NCBI GenBank assembly: GCA_021029095.1
Contig: JAJOHG010000014.1
Coordinates: forward strand, 496,001-560,000
Length of the DNA: 64,000 nt
DNA from: Phellopilus nigrolimitatus
Taxonomy: Eukaryota; Basidiomycota; Agaricomycetes; Hymenochaetales; Hymenochaetaceae
Direction of reading: 5' to 3'
A model generated the notes under the pieces. That model was not told the DNA's origin, did no database searches, and worked only from the letters and a program-made list of their open reading frames with translations. Position 1 is the stretch's first letter; each line of letters begins with the position of its first letter. Positions 1 to 11,288 of the stretch are shown in pieces. Position numbers and translations under genes: made by a program.

Positions 1-968
<968 letters not shown>

Positions 969-1051
969 GGTGAAGGCAAGGGAAAAAGACGCGCCTCGCC
1001 AAATTTACTCACTTTCCATTTTCGGCTCTCCCGCCCACTCTCCCGCTCGTC
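969..1051. promoter_or_regulatory. 83-bp bidirectional promoter between TrpRS and RPA34.5
   Basis: This is the whole spacer between the two divergent start codons, so both core promoters and 5' leaders must overlap here or extend into the neighbouring exons. No TATA box is obvious. The region contains pyrimidine-rich blocks on the RPA34.5 side, common just upstream of fungal start sites. Confidence 0.5.
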
Positions 1052-2054
1052 ATGTCCACCTCCGTCGCCGCCGTCGCCGCCGCCAGCAACAAGCAACCAA
1101 AAGACAGAAAACCCAAAACAAAGTCAAAAGGCAGCGCCAAAGCCAAAGCCCGGCCCAATGCGCTCTCCAACGCGTACGTCGATTCCGACTCCGATCTCGA
1201 GGCGCCCGCGCCCGCCGACACGCTCGTCCCGCCGGGCTCCGTGCTCCTCTCGCACGGCGCCGCCGCGGACGCCGCCTTCGACTACGACGCGCTCGCGGCC
1301 GACCCCGACCTCGAGCTGTGCGTCGTGCGCGTCCCCGCCGGGGTGCGTCTCCTCTCCGCTCTCCATTTTTTCTAAAATAAGTTACTCACGTCTCTATGTA
1401 CATGTGCATCCCCCCGGTGCAGGTGAAGCCGCGCCACCTCGCCGGCGCCTCCGTCTCCCTCGCCCCGCCCGCGCGGGGCACCGGCGCGGCGCCCGTGGGC
1501 ACGCTCTCCAAGAAGGGCACGGCGTTCGACTTCTGGTCCGTCGTACGCGACAGTGACGGTAGCGCAGGTGCGGGCGGGGCCGAGCTCCTCGGGCTCACCT
1601 GCCTGCTTCCGCACCAGGCGAAAGACGGGCGGCTCTTCTGCTGTACGCGCCTCTTTTCTCCCTCTACCACGCGCACTCTCCTCACCTGTCTTTCACCCCC
1701 CACGCAGCGCCCAAGCCCATCGCGCACCACCTCGTCCTGTCCGCACAGCCCGCGCTCCCCACGCCCCCGCCGGACTCTTCTCCCTCCCCCTCCTCCGCCC
1801 CCGTGTACGCAAGCCCCGCGCGCTACCGGCACCCCGCGCACCTCCTCACGCACCGCTTCCTGCCCGCCGGCACCGTGCCCGCGTCACCGCCCGACGCCGA
1901 ACCCGTCGCCGCAGATCCAGCACCGACGACGTCCCAAGCCACCGCCGTTCCCTCTTCGCGGAGAACGGACGCGCCCGCGGCCGCCTCGCCCCGGAAGAAG
2001 CGCAAGGCAGACGGCGAGGCCAAAAAGGCGAAGAAGGCGAAGACCGCGGCGTAG
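1052..2054 (+). CDS. RPA34: DNA-directed RNA polymerase I subunit RPA34.5-like
   Basis: Small accessory subunit of RNA polymerase I (TFIIF-beta-like), expected in the nucleolus. Exons 1052-1342, 1423-1642 and 1708-2054 join in frame to a protein of about 285 residues. After a Lys-rich N-terminus and an acidic patch come 'LELCVVRVPAGVKPRHLAG' and 'LLLSH'-like strands, the dimerisation-module pattern of the RPA34.5 family. The C-terminus is a Lys-rich tail (KKRKADGEAKKAKKAK), also typical of the family. Overall sequence is poorly conserved, so the call rests on the short N-terminal pattern plus the basic tail. Very GC-rich codon use matches the neighbouring TrpRS gene. Confidence 0.6.
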
Positions 2055-2439
2055 ACGACGCCGACGATGGTGCTGAGAACTATGATTCTAGCTACTGCGA
2101 GCAGCCATGCGCTCAAAGGGGTCTGCTGTCCACGGCTTAGCCTGTGTAGAACATACAGAGGGCTTGCTTTACCCTCTAAAACTCTGCATGTTGCGATTAT
2201 ATGATCACTTGTACTGTAGCTTGGGTCGTACGGGCGGTATTTCAGGACACTTCCAACTGTCACCCGGTTTCTCTCCAGTAGTGGCGGGAAAGAAGGAAGG
2301 CATTAGGTGTAAATCACGAATGTCAGTGTACAAGTACAGTGCGAAAGTGCGAAAAAAAAATAGTAAAAACGGGGTACCAAAAATTTCTCATAACGTTACA
2401 GCAAAATAACATATAACCCATCCGCTCAAAACCACGCCG
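2055..2439. other. Convergent 3' intergenic region
   Basis: Spacer between the stop codons of RPA34.5 and Ada3. AT content rises sharply compared with the flanking GC-rich exons, and an A-rich run at 2346-2360 could take part in 3'-end formation. No gene seen. Confidence 0.5.
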
Positions 2440-4917
2440 CTACATCCCCGAAGAAGTCCCCGAAGAAGTCCCAGACCCAGATCCAGACGGCTCGTCCGCG
2501 CGCCCTAGCGCCCTGCGCGCCTCCTCCTCGACTGCAGGGCCAAACACACTGCGCGGCGGCAGACCCCGCACGCGCCCGGGCCCGCGCGCCTCCACCTCCT
2601 CGAACCCGCCCCCGATCACGCTGACCCACTGCCTCCGCGTGTCCACCAGCTGCCGCAGCGCCTCCGGCACCACCAGCGCGCCCTCCGTGTCCGGCCCGAG
2701 CCCCAGCGACGCCGGGTTCGGAAGCGGCACCGGCGCGCCGCCGCCCGCGCCCCCGTTTCCGTTCATGCCGTTCGCCGCCCCGTTGCTGCCCGCCGCGCCG
2801 TTCGCCGCACCGCCCGCGTCGCCCTTTTTCTTCTTCTTCGACGCCTTCGGCCCGTCCTTCTTCTGCAGCTTCGCGAACATCGCGTTGATGTTCTTGTCCA
2901 GAGCGTCCCGTGTGTCGACGTACTCCTGGTACGCGAGTCGGTCGCGCGCGATCTCCGCGAGACGGGCCCGCCGAGCCTTGTTTGTCGCTGCTACTTCGCG
3001 CAGCTGGCGCTGTGCCTGCCGAAGCGCCGTCGAAATCGGGTCGTCGACCACCTGCGAAAGGTCGGGCTGTTTCGTTCGCACGTCATTAATCAATCGAAGA
3101 GAGCTAAACGAACACTTCACACGCACCTCGCCATCAAGTAGCCCATAGAAGCGGATCGTGTCCTTGACCCTCTCTTCAAAATCAGCGACGAGGATCTTTT
3201 CCTTCGGCAGCGAAACGCCGTTGATGCCTGACCCGGAAGCGATCCGCGCCTCGTACGCATCCTCCGCCTCCCTCATGTTTTTCCACGTCGACTGGTCCGA
3301 GTTATGCAAAAGCGCCGTTACGAGCCGCTCAGTCACCGGACCTAGTCCCTTGTCCGTCACCAGGTCCGCCTCCGTTAACGACGACGCATCCCATTTCGGC
3401 AAGGGCGTCCCCGGTGCAAAGCCGCTGCTCGATGCCGCCGCAGCATTTCGAGAATTTGAGAAGTCTAAAGAGGAGGGCACGCCGCCGTAAAGCGCTGTAT
3501 CCTCCTCCTCCCACTGCTCCGTATAATGCCGCCCTAGCTCAGGTGTCACGTACGGCCCTACAGTATCCCCGTCATACTCTAGCCATCCGACGTCCTCTTC
3601 TCGTATCTGTCGTATCCAAGGCTCGACTGATGCGTAAAACGTTGTGATCGGCACTTGAGAAGGAGGCGCTTTTGCTTTTGAGAAGTCCTCCTTAACTTCT
3701 ATCGGTTTTCTCGGCCCGGCTGGTAGAGTAGGTATTGATACGGGTCGCTGAGGTATGAGCGGATGTGCCGTTGGTAAAGTCCAGTCCAATCCAGAACCGG
3801 ACTTAGGAGATAGAAGTTTAAAAAAAGTGAAGACGACTGTTGGAACAAGACTTTTACCTTTGAATGAGAGACAGTGCTGAGTTTCGAAGGCTTGTAGTGA
3901 TGATCTTTGTGAGCAGTTGGATGTGGCGAAACTTTTCGAGGCCGTTGCATGTCTGCTCGGATCCTGTCAGTCAAAACTCGGCAAAACGCCGTCGCAATGA
4001 ACTAACCATGTTCGCCATCACTCTCCTCGTCTCTTTTCCGCTTCTTGTCCTTGTCTTTTTTCTTCCTGTAGGCACAACAGTCCATTAGTGACAATGCTGA
4101 GGTCATTCTAAAGTGCACTCACAATTTACGCATCTCCGGAGGAACTTTCGAAGGTAGGGGAGTGGTGACATTTATTACGGGCACGGCGCTTGATGAGGGA
4201 GCGCCTACTGAAGTTGAAGGAACGGACGGAGAGAAGCTGCGTTCCTCCTGGTCGAGACTCGGGGTATCTACATCATGCGTATAGTCGATGTCCAGACATA
4301 TTTCCCCGCAAGATTATGTCGTTGACAAAAGTAGAAGGACGAAGAAGCCGTTCAGGCGATAAAGGCATCAAAGGCAGAACCCGTTGAAGGAGCGGGAATA
4401 GAATGAACAATTCGGGTCATAAGCGCGTCAAGGCGAATAAATCAACGAGCAGTGTCAAAAGCGCGTATGTCGGCCAATAAAACGGGAGAGTTCGTAAACA
4501 CAACATACGTCCACAAACACCACAAAGCAAGTAAGCCACGGAATGAAGTTGGCCGAAACGAAGAACACATAGCAGGGATGAGCAAATTAAAACTCGGTCA
4601 GCACATATGTCCAAAGCCACAAAAATACAAATCGCACACATACAGCTCGGCTCGCGCTTGACCTTGTGCGGCGGCAGCGCACGCGCCTTGCCCTTCTCCA
4701 GGTCGCGCATCTTCTTCATCTCGCTCTCGATGATGCGGAGGTCGCCCGCCGCCTTCCGCGCGCGCTCGAGCGTGAGCTGCTTGATCTGCTTCAGCTCGGC
4801 CTGCGTCGCCTCGAGCTCGTCGACCGACGGCACCGCGTCCGGCGGCATCACGAGCAGCGGGCTCCGCAGGGGCGGGTGCGTTGAGTCGGGGCTGTAGGAC
4901 ACGAGAGGCTGTGACAT
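2440..4917 (-). CDS. NGG1: SAGA/ADA histone acetyltransferase adaptor Ada3/Ngg1
   Basis: Ada3 bridges Gcn5-Ada2 within the SAGA and ADA histone acetyltransferase complexes. Exons on the minus strand are roughly 4643-4917, 4123-4315, 4007-4065, 3858-3963, 3127-3801 and 2440-3066. The N-terminal exon encodes a coiled-coil helix (ELEATQAELKQIKQLTLERA). A short exon gives the basic stretch KKKDKDKKRKRDEE. The C-terminal half carries the Ada3 signature: 'GPVTERLVTALLHN', 'VKDTIRFYGLLDGE', 'DDPISTALRQAQRQLREV' and 'NKARRARLAEI'. A Lys run and a Gly/Asn/Ala-rich linker interrupt the conserved C-terminal block. The ATG at 4917 was preferred over an in-frame one at 4980 because the family homology begins there. 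Boundaries of the second exon are the least certain. Confidence 0.85.
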
Positions 4918-5262
4918 AGTTTCGGTGTGGCAGCTGAGTTTGCGTTGGGTGTTCCGCACGCGCGAACCGACGAGAGACACATGAAACCGGTGTTTGTGAG
5001 CACGGGGGACGCGAATCTGTGCTCAGAACATGGGCACAGGTTGGCCGTTGGCGGGGAGTGGCAAGTCGTCGGCGAGCGTCGTCGTGGTAAGAAGCACAAG
5101 CTCAAAACGGAAAACTTAGGTATCCTAAATCGGTAAGCGGCAGTGCCACAATAATAGACACCTCAAAAATAAAATGGATTAAGGATGCTATGCAAACATC
5201 CAAGCTCTACGAGTACAGTGTATACAATAGTAGCGAATAACTTTATAATGCATGTCTAGAAG
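4918..5262. other. Intergenic region upstream of Ada3
   Basis: Contains the Ada3 promoter and the 3' end of the Mg2+ transporter gene. Short open frames here have no recognisable features. An AT-rich tract at 5155-5250 probably holds the transporter's 3' UTR. Confidence 0.4.
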
Positions 5263-7191
5263 CTACTGTCCAGGTTTCGCCTCTACTGGCTGACCCATCA
5301 AAGACACAATCTCGAAGCAAAGGACAAGCAACAGCTGTCCAACAAGATCTATCACGGAGGAGTGTATAGGCATCGCGTACATATCTGGATCGCGCTCTCG
5401 TTTCCATAGGAAGTGGGTGAGAGCCTGCGCGAACCATAAAGAGAACAGAACCTGGGCGTGCAGTGTCAGCAGTGAACAGCTAACGACAACATGAACACTT
5501 ACAGCGATGCAGAAAAAGATGATCGAACACCCAATAAAAACGATCGGCAACGCTAACCATCCCACTCCCCGCAAGGTGGAGAGGAAGCCGATCTCGACAG
5601 GGATCGTTATGAGGAACAGTGTGATCATCACGAGTTTGAGGCTCGGCTGTGGCGGTGTCTCGTGCTTATGCGCAGATGGAGGAAGCACTGACATCGCTGC
5701 GGCGTGAAGGTTTGTTGAGATACGTGAGACGGCCACAGAACCAACAGAGCCAGGCAGACCTTCAAGAGAATATAAGATAGTCGATGCTACTTGTTCTGCA
5801 CAAAAACGTACCGCTGATTATGACAGCCAGGAGAGCAAATCCGCTATAGCGGGAAACAAAAAGATCTAGGATGATGCCCGTAGCTGAGCTAATCATCATG
5901 GCACCAAACAGAGGTGTCCAGCCCTGCGTTATCAAGGGCCGAACAAAATTATTTCGGCTGACGAGGTAAGCAGAGAGACACGCGGATAGAACGAGTACAA
6001 TACAGATGATGAGAGGTAGTGGCGTGTTGACGAAGTTTATCAGGAAAGTAGATGTGAGACCAAGGAGGCAAAGCGTGATGAGGTCACCCAGGCAGGCAGC
6101 GACGGGAGGGGCAATATTGTCTGTCTTGATGTCAGCACATTTTATTTCCAATGATACTGAGACCACTCACCTGGATTAAGCGAGAACTTCCTGCAGAAAA
6201 TAACGAGCGTGCACATGAAAGATCCCAGGAGTAAACTAGACAAACATGCCGAAGCCATGCCTGTCGATGCCACCATGATGAACCTAATTTGGTGGTTAGG
6301 CCATTTAACGGATTGCCTAGACAGGAAGACTCACTCTGCGATCCCAGACTTCGGTTTCCTCGGATCATATGGCAGTTTGGGGTGCGGTCGTCGGGAGTAA
6401 AGGAGGAAGCGTGAGTCTGTACTCGCTTCAGACGACGAGCCCGATCTTGGCATAATCAAGCCCAGTACAAAGGATAGTATGGCAGCGATGAAAGAAACTA
6501 GAGTCGCTTGAACCTGGAGAAGTGCCATATTTCCCGAGAGTATCCCATAGCGGCTGCTCCTATCGTCGAGTCCGCCGACATTCGCCTTTTATTCAACGTC
6601 AATAGAAAGCGTAGTCTCCAGTAGTTGTCAGACTTACAGCTGTCCCAAGTCGGGAAGATAAATTCATTTCCAAATTTCCTTTTAGGTTCAGTATGACTGG
6701 GATGATTATTATGAGCTCGTCTATTTGCCGCATAGCTTTCCAATGCTAATAATATGATGATGAGCGACAATCAATTGGGAAGTTTGTGTAAGGGCCTACG
6801 GAAACATGGTCTAGGAGCTCTCCAGTGAACAGTAATCCTATGGTTGTAAAAAGGAGTGTAGGTGCTGTCTGAAGACGCGCCGTCAAGGACCTACACGAAC
6901 TATAGAAAGCATGCCACATACTTCGACCACAATATCCTTCACCTGTCTCCAAGTGCTGCCCACTTCCTTAGTCGACAATTCACGCCCGCGCGATTGCCTT
7001 TCGAGTCCTAAAAGCGCGACATCAACCTCATCGTCCGAATCCGACGCCGAGCCATTGTCCGATCCGAAATCCTCCACTGAAGCCATCACTGCAGCAGCCC
7101 TTCTCTCCGAGTCATCGTCTACAGCGGCCATTTCAATGTGGGATTGAGAGTGAGAGGCAGATAGAGCCCCTTCAAGCGCCGTGTCGAGCAT
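5263..7191 (-). CDS. SLC41/MgtE-type magnesium transporter
   Basis: Predicted multi-pass divalent-cation (Mg2+) transporter with MgtE integral-membrane domains. Exon 1 (6922-7191) encodes an acidic, Ser-rich cytosolic N-terminus. Exon 2 (6800-6868) gives the first helix 'APTLLFTTIGLLFTGELLDH'. The next exon reads 'ELIIIIPVILNLKGNLEMNL', the family's key pore signature (PxLLNLKGNLEMNLxxR), followed by 'SSRLGTA' and 'ANVGGLDDRSSRYGI'. Further helices follow (ALLQVQATLVSF, CLGDLITLCLLGLTSTFLI, SRYSGFALLAVIISG), and a second half has 'SVAVSRISTNLHAA', matching the duplicated SLC41 fold. The last exon ends 'FEIVSLMGQPVEAKPGQ'. The gene is divergent from the sterol glucosyltransferase. Substrate is inferred from the family. 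Confidence 0.85.
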
Positions 7192-7402
7192 GCAAAGTAG
7201 GGCAAGGCGTCACTTTGCGGCCTTCGCGATGCGGTGGCTGATGGTTGCAAGACGGCCATTAATAAAATCGGGTTACACTCGGGGCTTACTTGATTAAGGA
7301 CTCTGATGATGTCATCTACATAGCTTGTACACTTTTGTACACTTGTATAAGAAATGCTTTACTGACTGCGGATAGCGATCTCTCTCATTGTCACACTACG
7401 AC
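7192..7402. promoter_or_regulatory. Divergent promoter region, Mg2+ transporter / sterol glucosyltransferase
   Basis: About 210 bp between two divergent start codons. It holds a direct repeat of 'tgtacacttg'-like sequence around 7325-7345 and an AT-rich segment, but no element could be assigned with confidence. Confidence 0.35.
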
Positions 7403-10400
7403 ATGCAAGAATCTAAACCGAGTTCCTCTTCCTCGAAAGCTCGAAATGAAGGACACAAGATACGCTTGAATCCTGACATAGGTTCGTCTTCTGTGTGATC
7501 AAGGCCTTATCGCGCTCGGAAATTGAGCTATTTAAAAGACTACAAAGACTACGCTCAGTATGCTATAACTGGGAAAGGACTCGCCTCAGCAGCACATCTC
7601 GACGATGACGGTCGTATATCTATCTCGTTGGACCTCAAGAGAGTTCTGCCAGACTTGCCCGAGGACTATGCCAGAGACGTTCTTGAATCCGCCACGGACA
7701 GCATCAACTTCCGCTCGCCTCCGTGCATGAACATAGTCATAATGATTGTCGGAAGCCGAGGTTCAGCGGTTCATCATATACGAGGGTAGTGTATGCTGAA
7801 ATTGTGTTTGAGGCGATGTGCAGCCCTTCCTGGCTCTCGGAAAGAAGCTGCTCAAGGACGGGCACCGCGTCCGTATCGCCACGCATAATACCTTTCGCTC
7901 ATTTGTGACAGAAAATGGTCTCGAATTCTTCAACATTGGCGGAGACCCTGAGGACCTCATGAGCTACATGGTAAAGAGTGAGACAGATCATCGCTATGTC
8001 GGTACGCAGTTCTTCATTGATCTTTTTGCGAAGATCCTGGTCTTGTTCCTGGTCTTGAATCCCTTACAAACGGGGACATCAAACGCAAGCGAACTATGCT
8101 GATAGAAGTGTGTGTGGTATATCCTATATTTTTTGTTTTATTGAAACGTGTTACCCAGATGCTTGAGGGCTGCTGGAATGCCTGCTCCGAAGCTGACCCC
8201 GAGACGGGGAGAACGTTCGCAGCCGACTCTATAATATCCAACCCGCCGGCCTTTGCCCACGTACACTGCGCGGAGGCACTCGGAATCCCGCTCAGCCTTT
8301 CCTTCAGTGAAAAACTCCTCTCTTCTGAGCGCCAATACTATGCTTAACATCTCTTTTGTTTCAGCGATGCCATGGTGTGCGACGACGGATTTCCCTCACC
8401 CTCTCGTAAACGTCAAACAGACAAACGCGAAGAAAGGACTAACTAACTATTTAACATACGCGCTAACGGACCACATGACTTGGCAAGGGTCTGTACCATT
8501 TTTACGCGATGTTTTTGCGAAACATCTTTTCCTAACTTTACGGCGCAGGCTGGGGGACATCATTGATGAATTTCGCGAGAAATCGCTTGGTCTTCAGGCC
8601 CTATCCGTTCGCCACGGCCCAGGAATTCTGGACAAGCTAAAAATTCCTTGGACGTATTGCATGAGCCCCGCACTCGTCCCGAAGCCCAAAGACTGGAAAA
8701 ATCATATCGGTGAGCTAACTTCAAGCTCGAACTCGAAATTAAGTAAACAAGCAAACCTACCTATCACACAGATCTTGTCGGGTTTTATTTTCTGGATCTG
8801 TCGACTAATTACACGCCACCTGCGGACCTTGCAGCCTTCCTCGCCGCTGGACCGCCCCCAATATATATTGGGTGAGTCGCGCTTCTTTCCGTGACGAACT
8901 ATCTCTTCCTGACCTTCTCCTGAAACCCACACAGTTTCGGTTCCATCGTCATCGATGACCCACAAGCATTGACGTCGATCATATTCCAAGCCGTTGCACG
9001 TGCGGGTGTCCGCGCGCTCGTCTCTGCTGGATGGGGCGGCCTCGGCTCCGGGACCGTCCCAGAGAATATCTTCATCCTCGGAAATGTCCCACACGACTGG
9101 CTCTTCGACAAAGTCTCCGCGGTGTGCCACCACGGCGGTGCGGGGACGACGGCCATTGGCCTGAGCATGGGGAAGCCGACGATCGTCGTGCCGTTCTTTG
9201 GCGACCAGCCGTTCTGGGGTATGTTATTAGCTCCTTAACTTTTCTTATTTGTTTCTTCTGGAATTTAATCTCGCTTTCCTTTTCAGGCAACATGATCTAT
9301 AAGTCTGGAGCTGGTCCGGAGCCTATTCGTCAGAAGAAACTCAACGCCGAAAACCTTACTGCGGCGATCCAATACGTGTTGAAGCCGTCCGCACAAGCTG
9401 CTGCTCATCGGCTAGCAAGCCAGATCCAAGCTGAGGTGAATTTTCTCGAATCTAGCGCATTATTTCATGCTCAACTACATGTCTGATGGAAGGATGGAAC
9501 AACAAACGGTGCATTGTCGTTCTACCGCCACCTCCCCCTTCTAAACATGAGGTACGGTTGTACGGAGTTCCCATTATACCTTTGTCTAAACGATGGTGAC
9601 AGATGCGATCTTGAGTCGAATCGGACTGCTGTTTGGTGGTCGACGGACCATGTTAGTCGTGATTATGATTTTGTTGGCTTCTCTCTGCTTACTGCCTTAC
9701 AACGCAGTGCCTCAGACTCAGCGCATTTGCTGCACAAACACTTGCAGATGAAAGACTTATTGACTTAGACTCGCTGGACCCGCACAGTACGTTTGATTCT
9801 AAAGCAGTCTTCTCAAAATCCAATGTGATTTTTTTCCCTCTCAAAGGACCAAGAGAGTTTGACCCAAAAAGCAAAGTAACAGACCCAATCTCGGGCGGGG
9901 CGGCAGCGATTTTCTGGACTGTAACGAATTATTACTCCGGCATCGCCCAGATATTCTAGTACGTGTGGTCTTTCTGTGCATCTTTACGCGGAAGAGCCTG
10001 AAAATTTCTGCACAGCAAACCGGTCAAGGGTGTGATCAAGACGACAACAGCGATTCCTAGAGGTCTTGTTAATCCGTTCCTAGCCATGACTGATTTCTGA
10101 CATTTTTCCATAGGCGTCATGAATATCATCTTGTCTATCCATGAAGGCTTGCATAACATGCCTCAGCTTTACGGCTCTGATATCCGCGAGCGGGACACCG
10201 TGGATGGGTTTGCGAGTGGCGTGAAGACAGCTGGAAAGGCAAGTCTACAACCCTTCTGTGTTGTAAGTATCCTAACTTGTGTATACCAGGGCTTGTATTA
10301 TGGCTATTACGACGGAATCACCGGCCTCGTAAGGGAACCACTCGAGGGCGCCAAGAAAGAGGTAAGCAACCATTCACTTCAGCTGACTTACCATCCTAGA

Positions 10401-11163
10401 AGCTGAATGTCCTGACACATTCTAGGGTTTTGTGGGGTTTGTAAAAGGAGCTGGACGCAGCTGTACGTGCTTGAAACCCCTTCAAAATTTACTTGGAACG
10501 CCGCGCTTATCCTTTCTTCCTACAGTCGTCAATGCAACTGTACGCCCTGCGGCAGGAATCGTCGGCGTCGTTGCACACCCACTGTACGGCGTTTGGACCA
10601 GCGCCGCGAAGCACTTCACCAAGCGGCCCATCCAGATCCAGCGGGCCACGCGCATCAGCGACGGGCTGCAGGACGTGCAAAACAGCACAGAGGCGCAGCG
10701 CCTGCACGTCCTGGCCGCATTCAAGAAGGCACGGGAGTCCGAGCGGAAGAGGAAAGAGGACTACAAGCAGGCGGCGAAGAAGGTGCTGGTGGAGGCGCAG
10801 GAGGAGGAAGTATCACGTGCGCGTGAAGAGACGCTTGCTGCGACGCCTGGCCCTTTGGAGGCGGCGACGTCGTCGACACCGGGATCACCTTCTGCTGCTC
10901 GGCCTCCAGCATACTCCGATTCTACTTCAGGATCACCCACAGCGTCCGTACCTGCATCTAATCCACGGCTTGGCGAGGTGGACGAAGCCAACGCACAGTT
11001 CTTGGCGGACTTGGAGAAAGCGACGCAGCTTTCTTTTCGACCTTCGTCGATAGGCGCATCGTCGACTGGTTCCCCCACATCCACGCGTGTCGATGACCTC
11101 TCTGTGGAGGATCAAGAATTCCTAAGAGACCTCGAGAAAGCAAAAGAGCTCTCTCTTCAGTGA
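7403..11163 (+). CDS. Sterol 3-beta-glucosyltransferase (UGT80/Atg26-like catalytic core)
   Basis: Transfers glucose from UDP-glucose to the 3-OH of sterols. The start at 7403 yields '[20 protein letters not shown]', spliced to '[17 protein letters not shown]'. The N-terminal GT28 signature '[20 protein letters not shown]' is split by an intron (7761-7812). The donor-binding C-domain reads 'VSAGWGGLG', '[17 protein letters not shown]' and '[19 protein letters not shown]', the sugar-nucleotide signature of sterol glucosyltransferases. Atg26 PH/GRAM domains are absent. Instead a fungal C-terminal region follows ([17 protein letters not shown], '[20 protein letters not shown]'), then a charged coiled coil and two UIM-like motifs near the end. 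It converges on the HDAC gene, with 125 bp between stops. Catalytic assignment is firm; the role of the C-terminus is unknown. Confidence 0.9.
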
Positions 11164-11288
11164 TCGACAGGCAACAAGTGCAGGAGTAAAGCCGATAATT
11201 GAAGACCTTTCACCCTTTTAGTATATGCCACTATCTTACATATGTATACCAAAAAACATTGTAGAAAATAAAATATACCCCGGGACAA

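Noticed and set aside
4417..4980. Single 187-codon minus-strand gene at the Ada3 5' end
   Set aside because: Its C-terminal half is intron; splicing at about 4642 to the next Ada3 exon explains it better.
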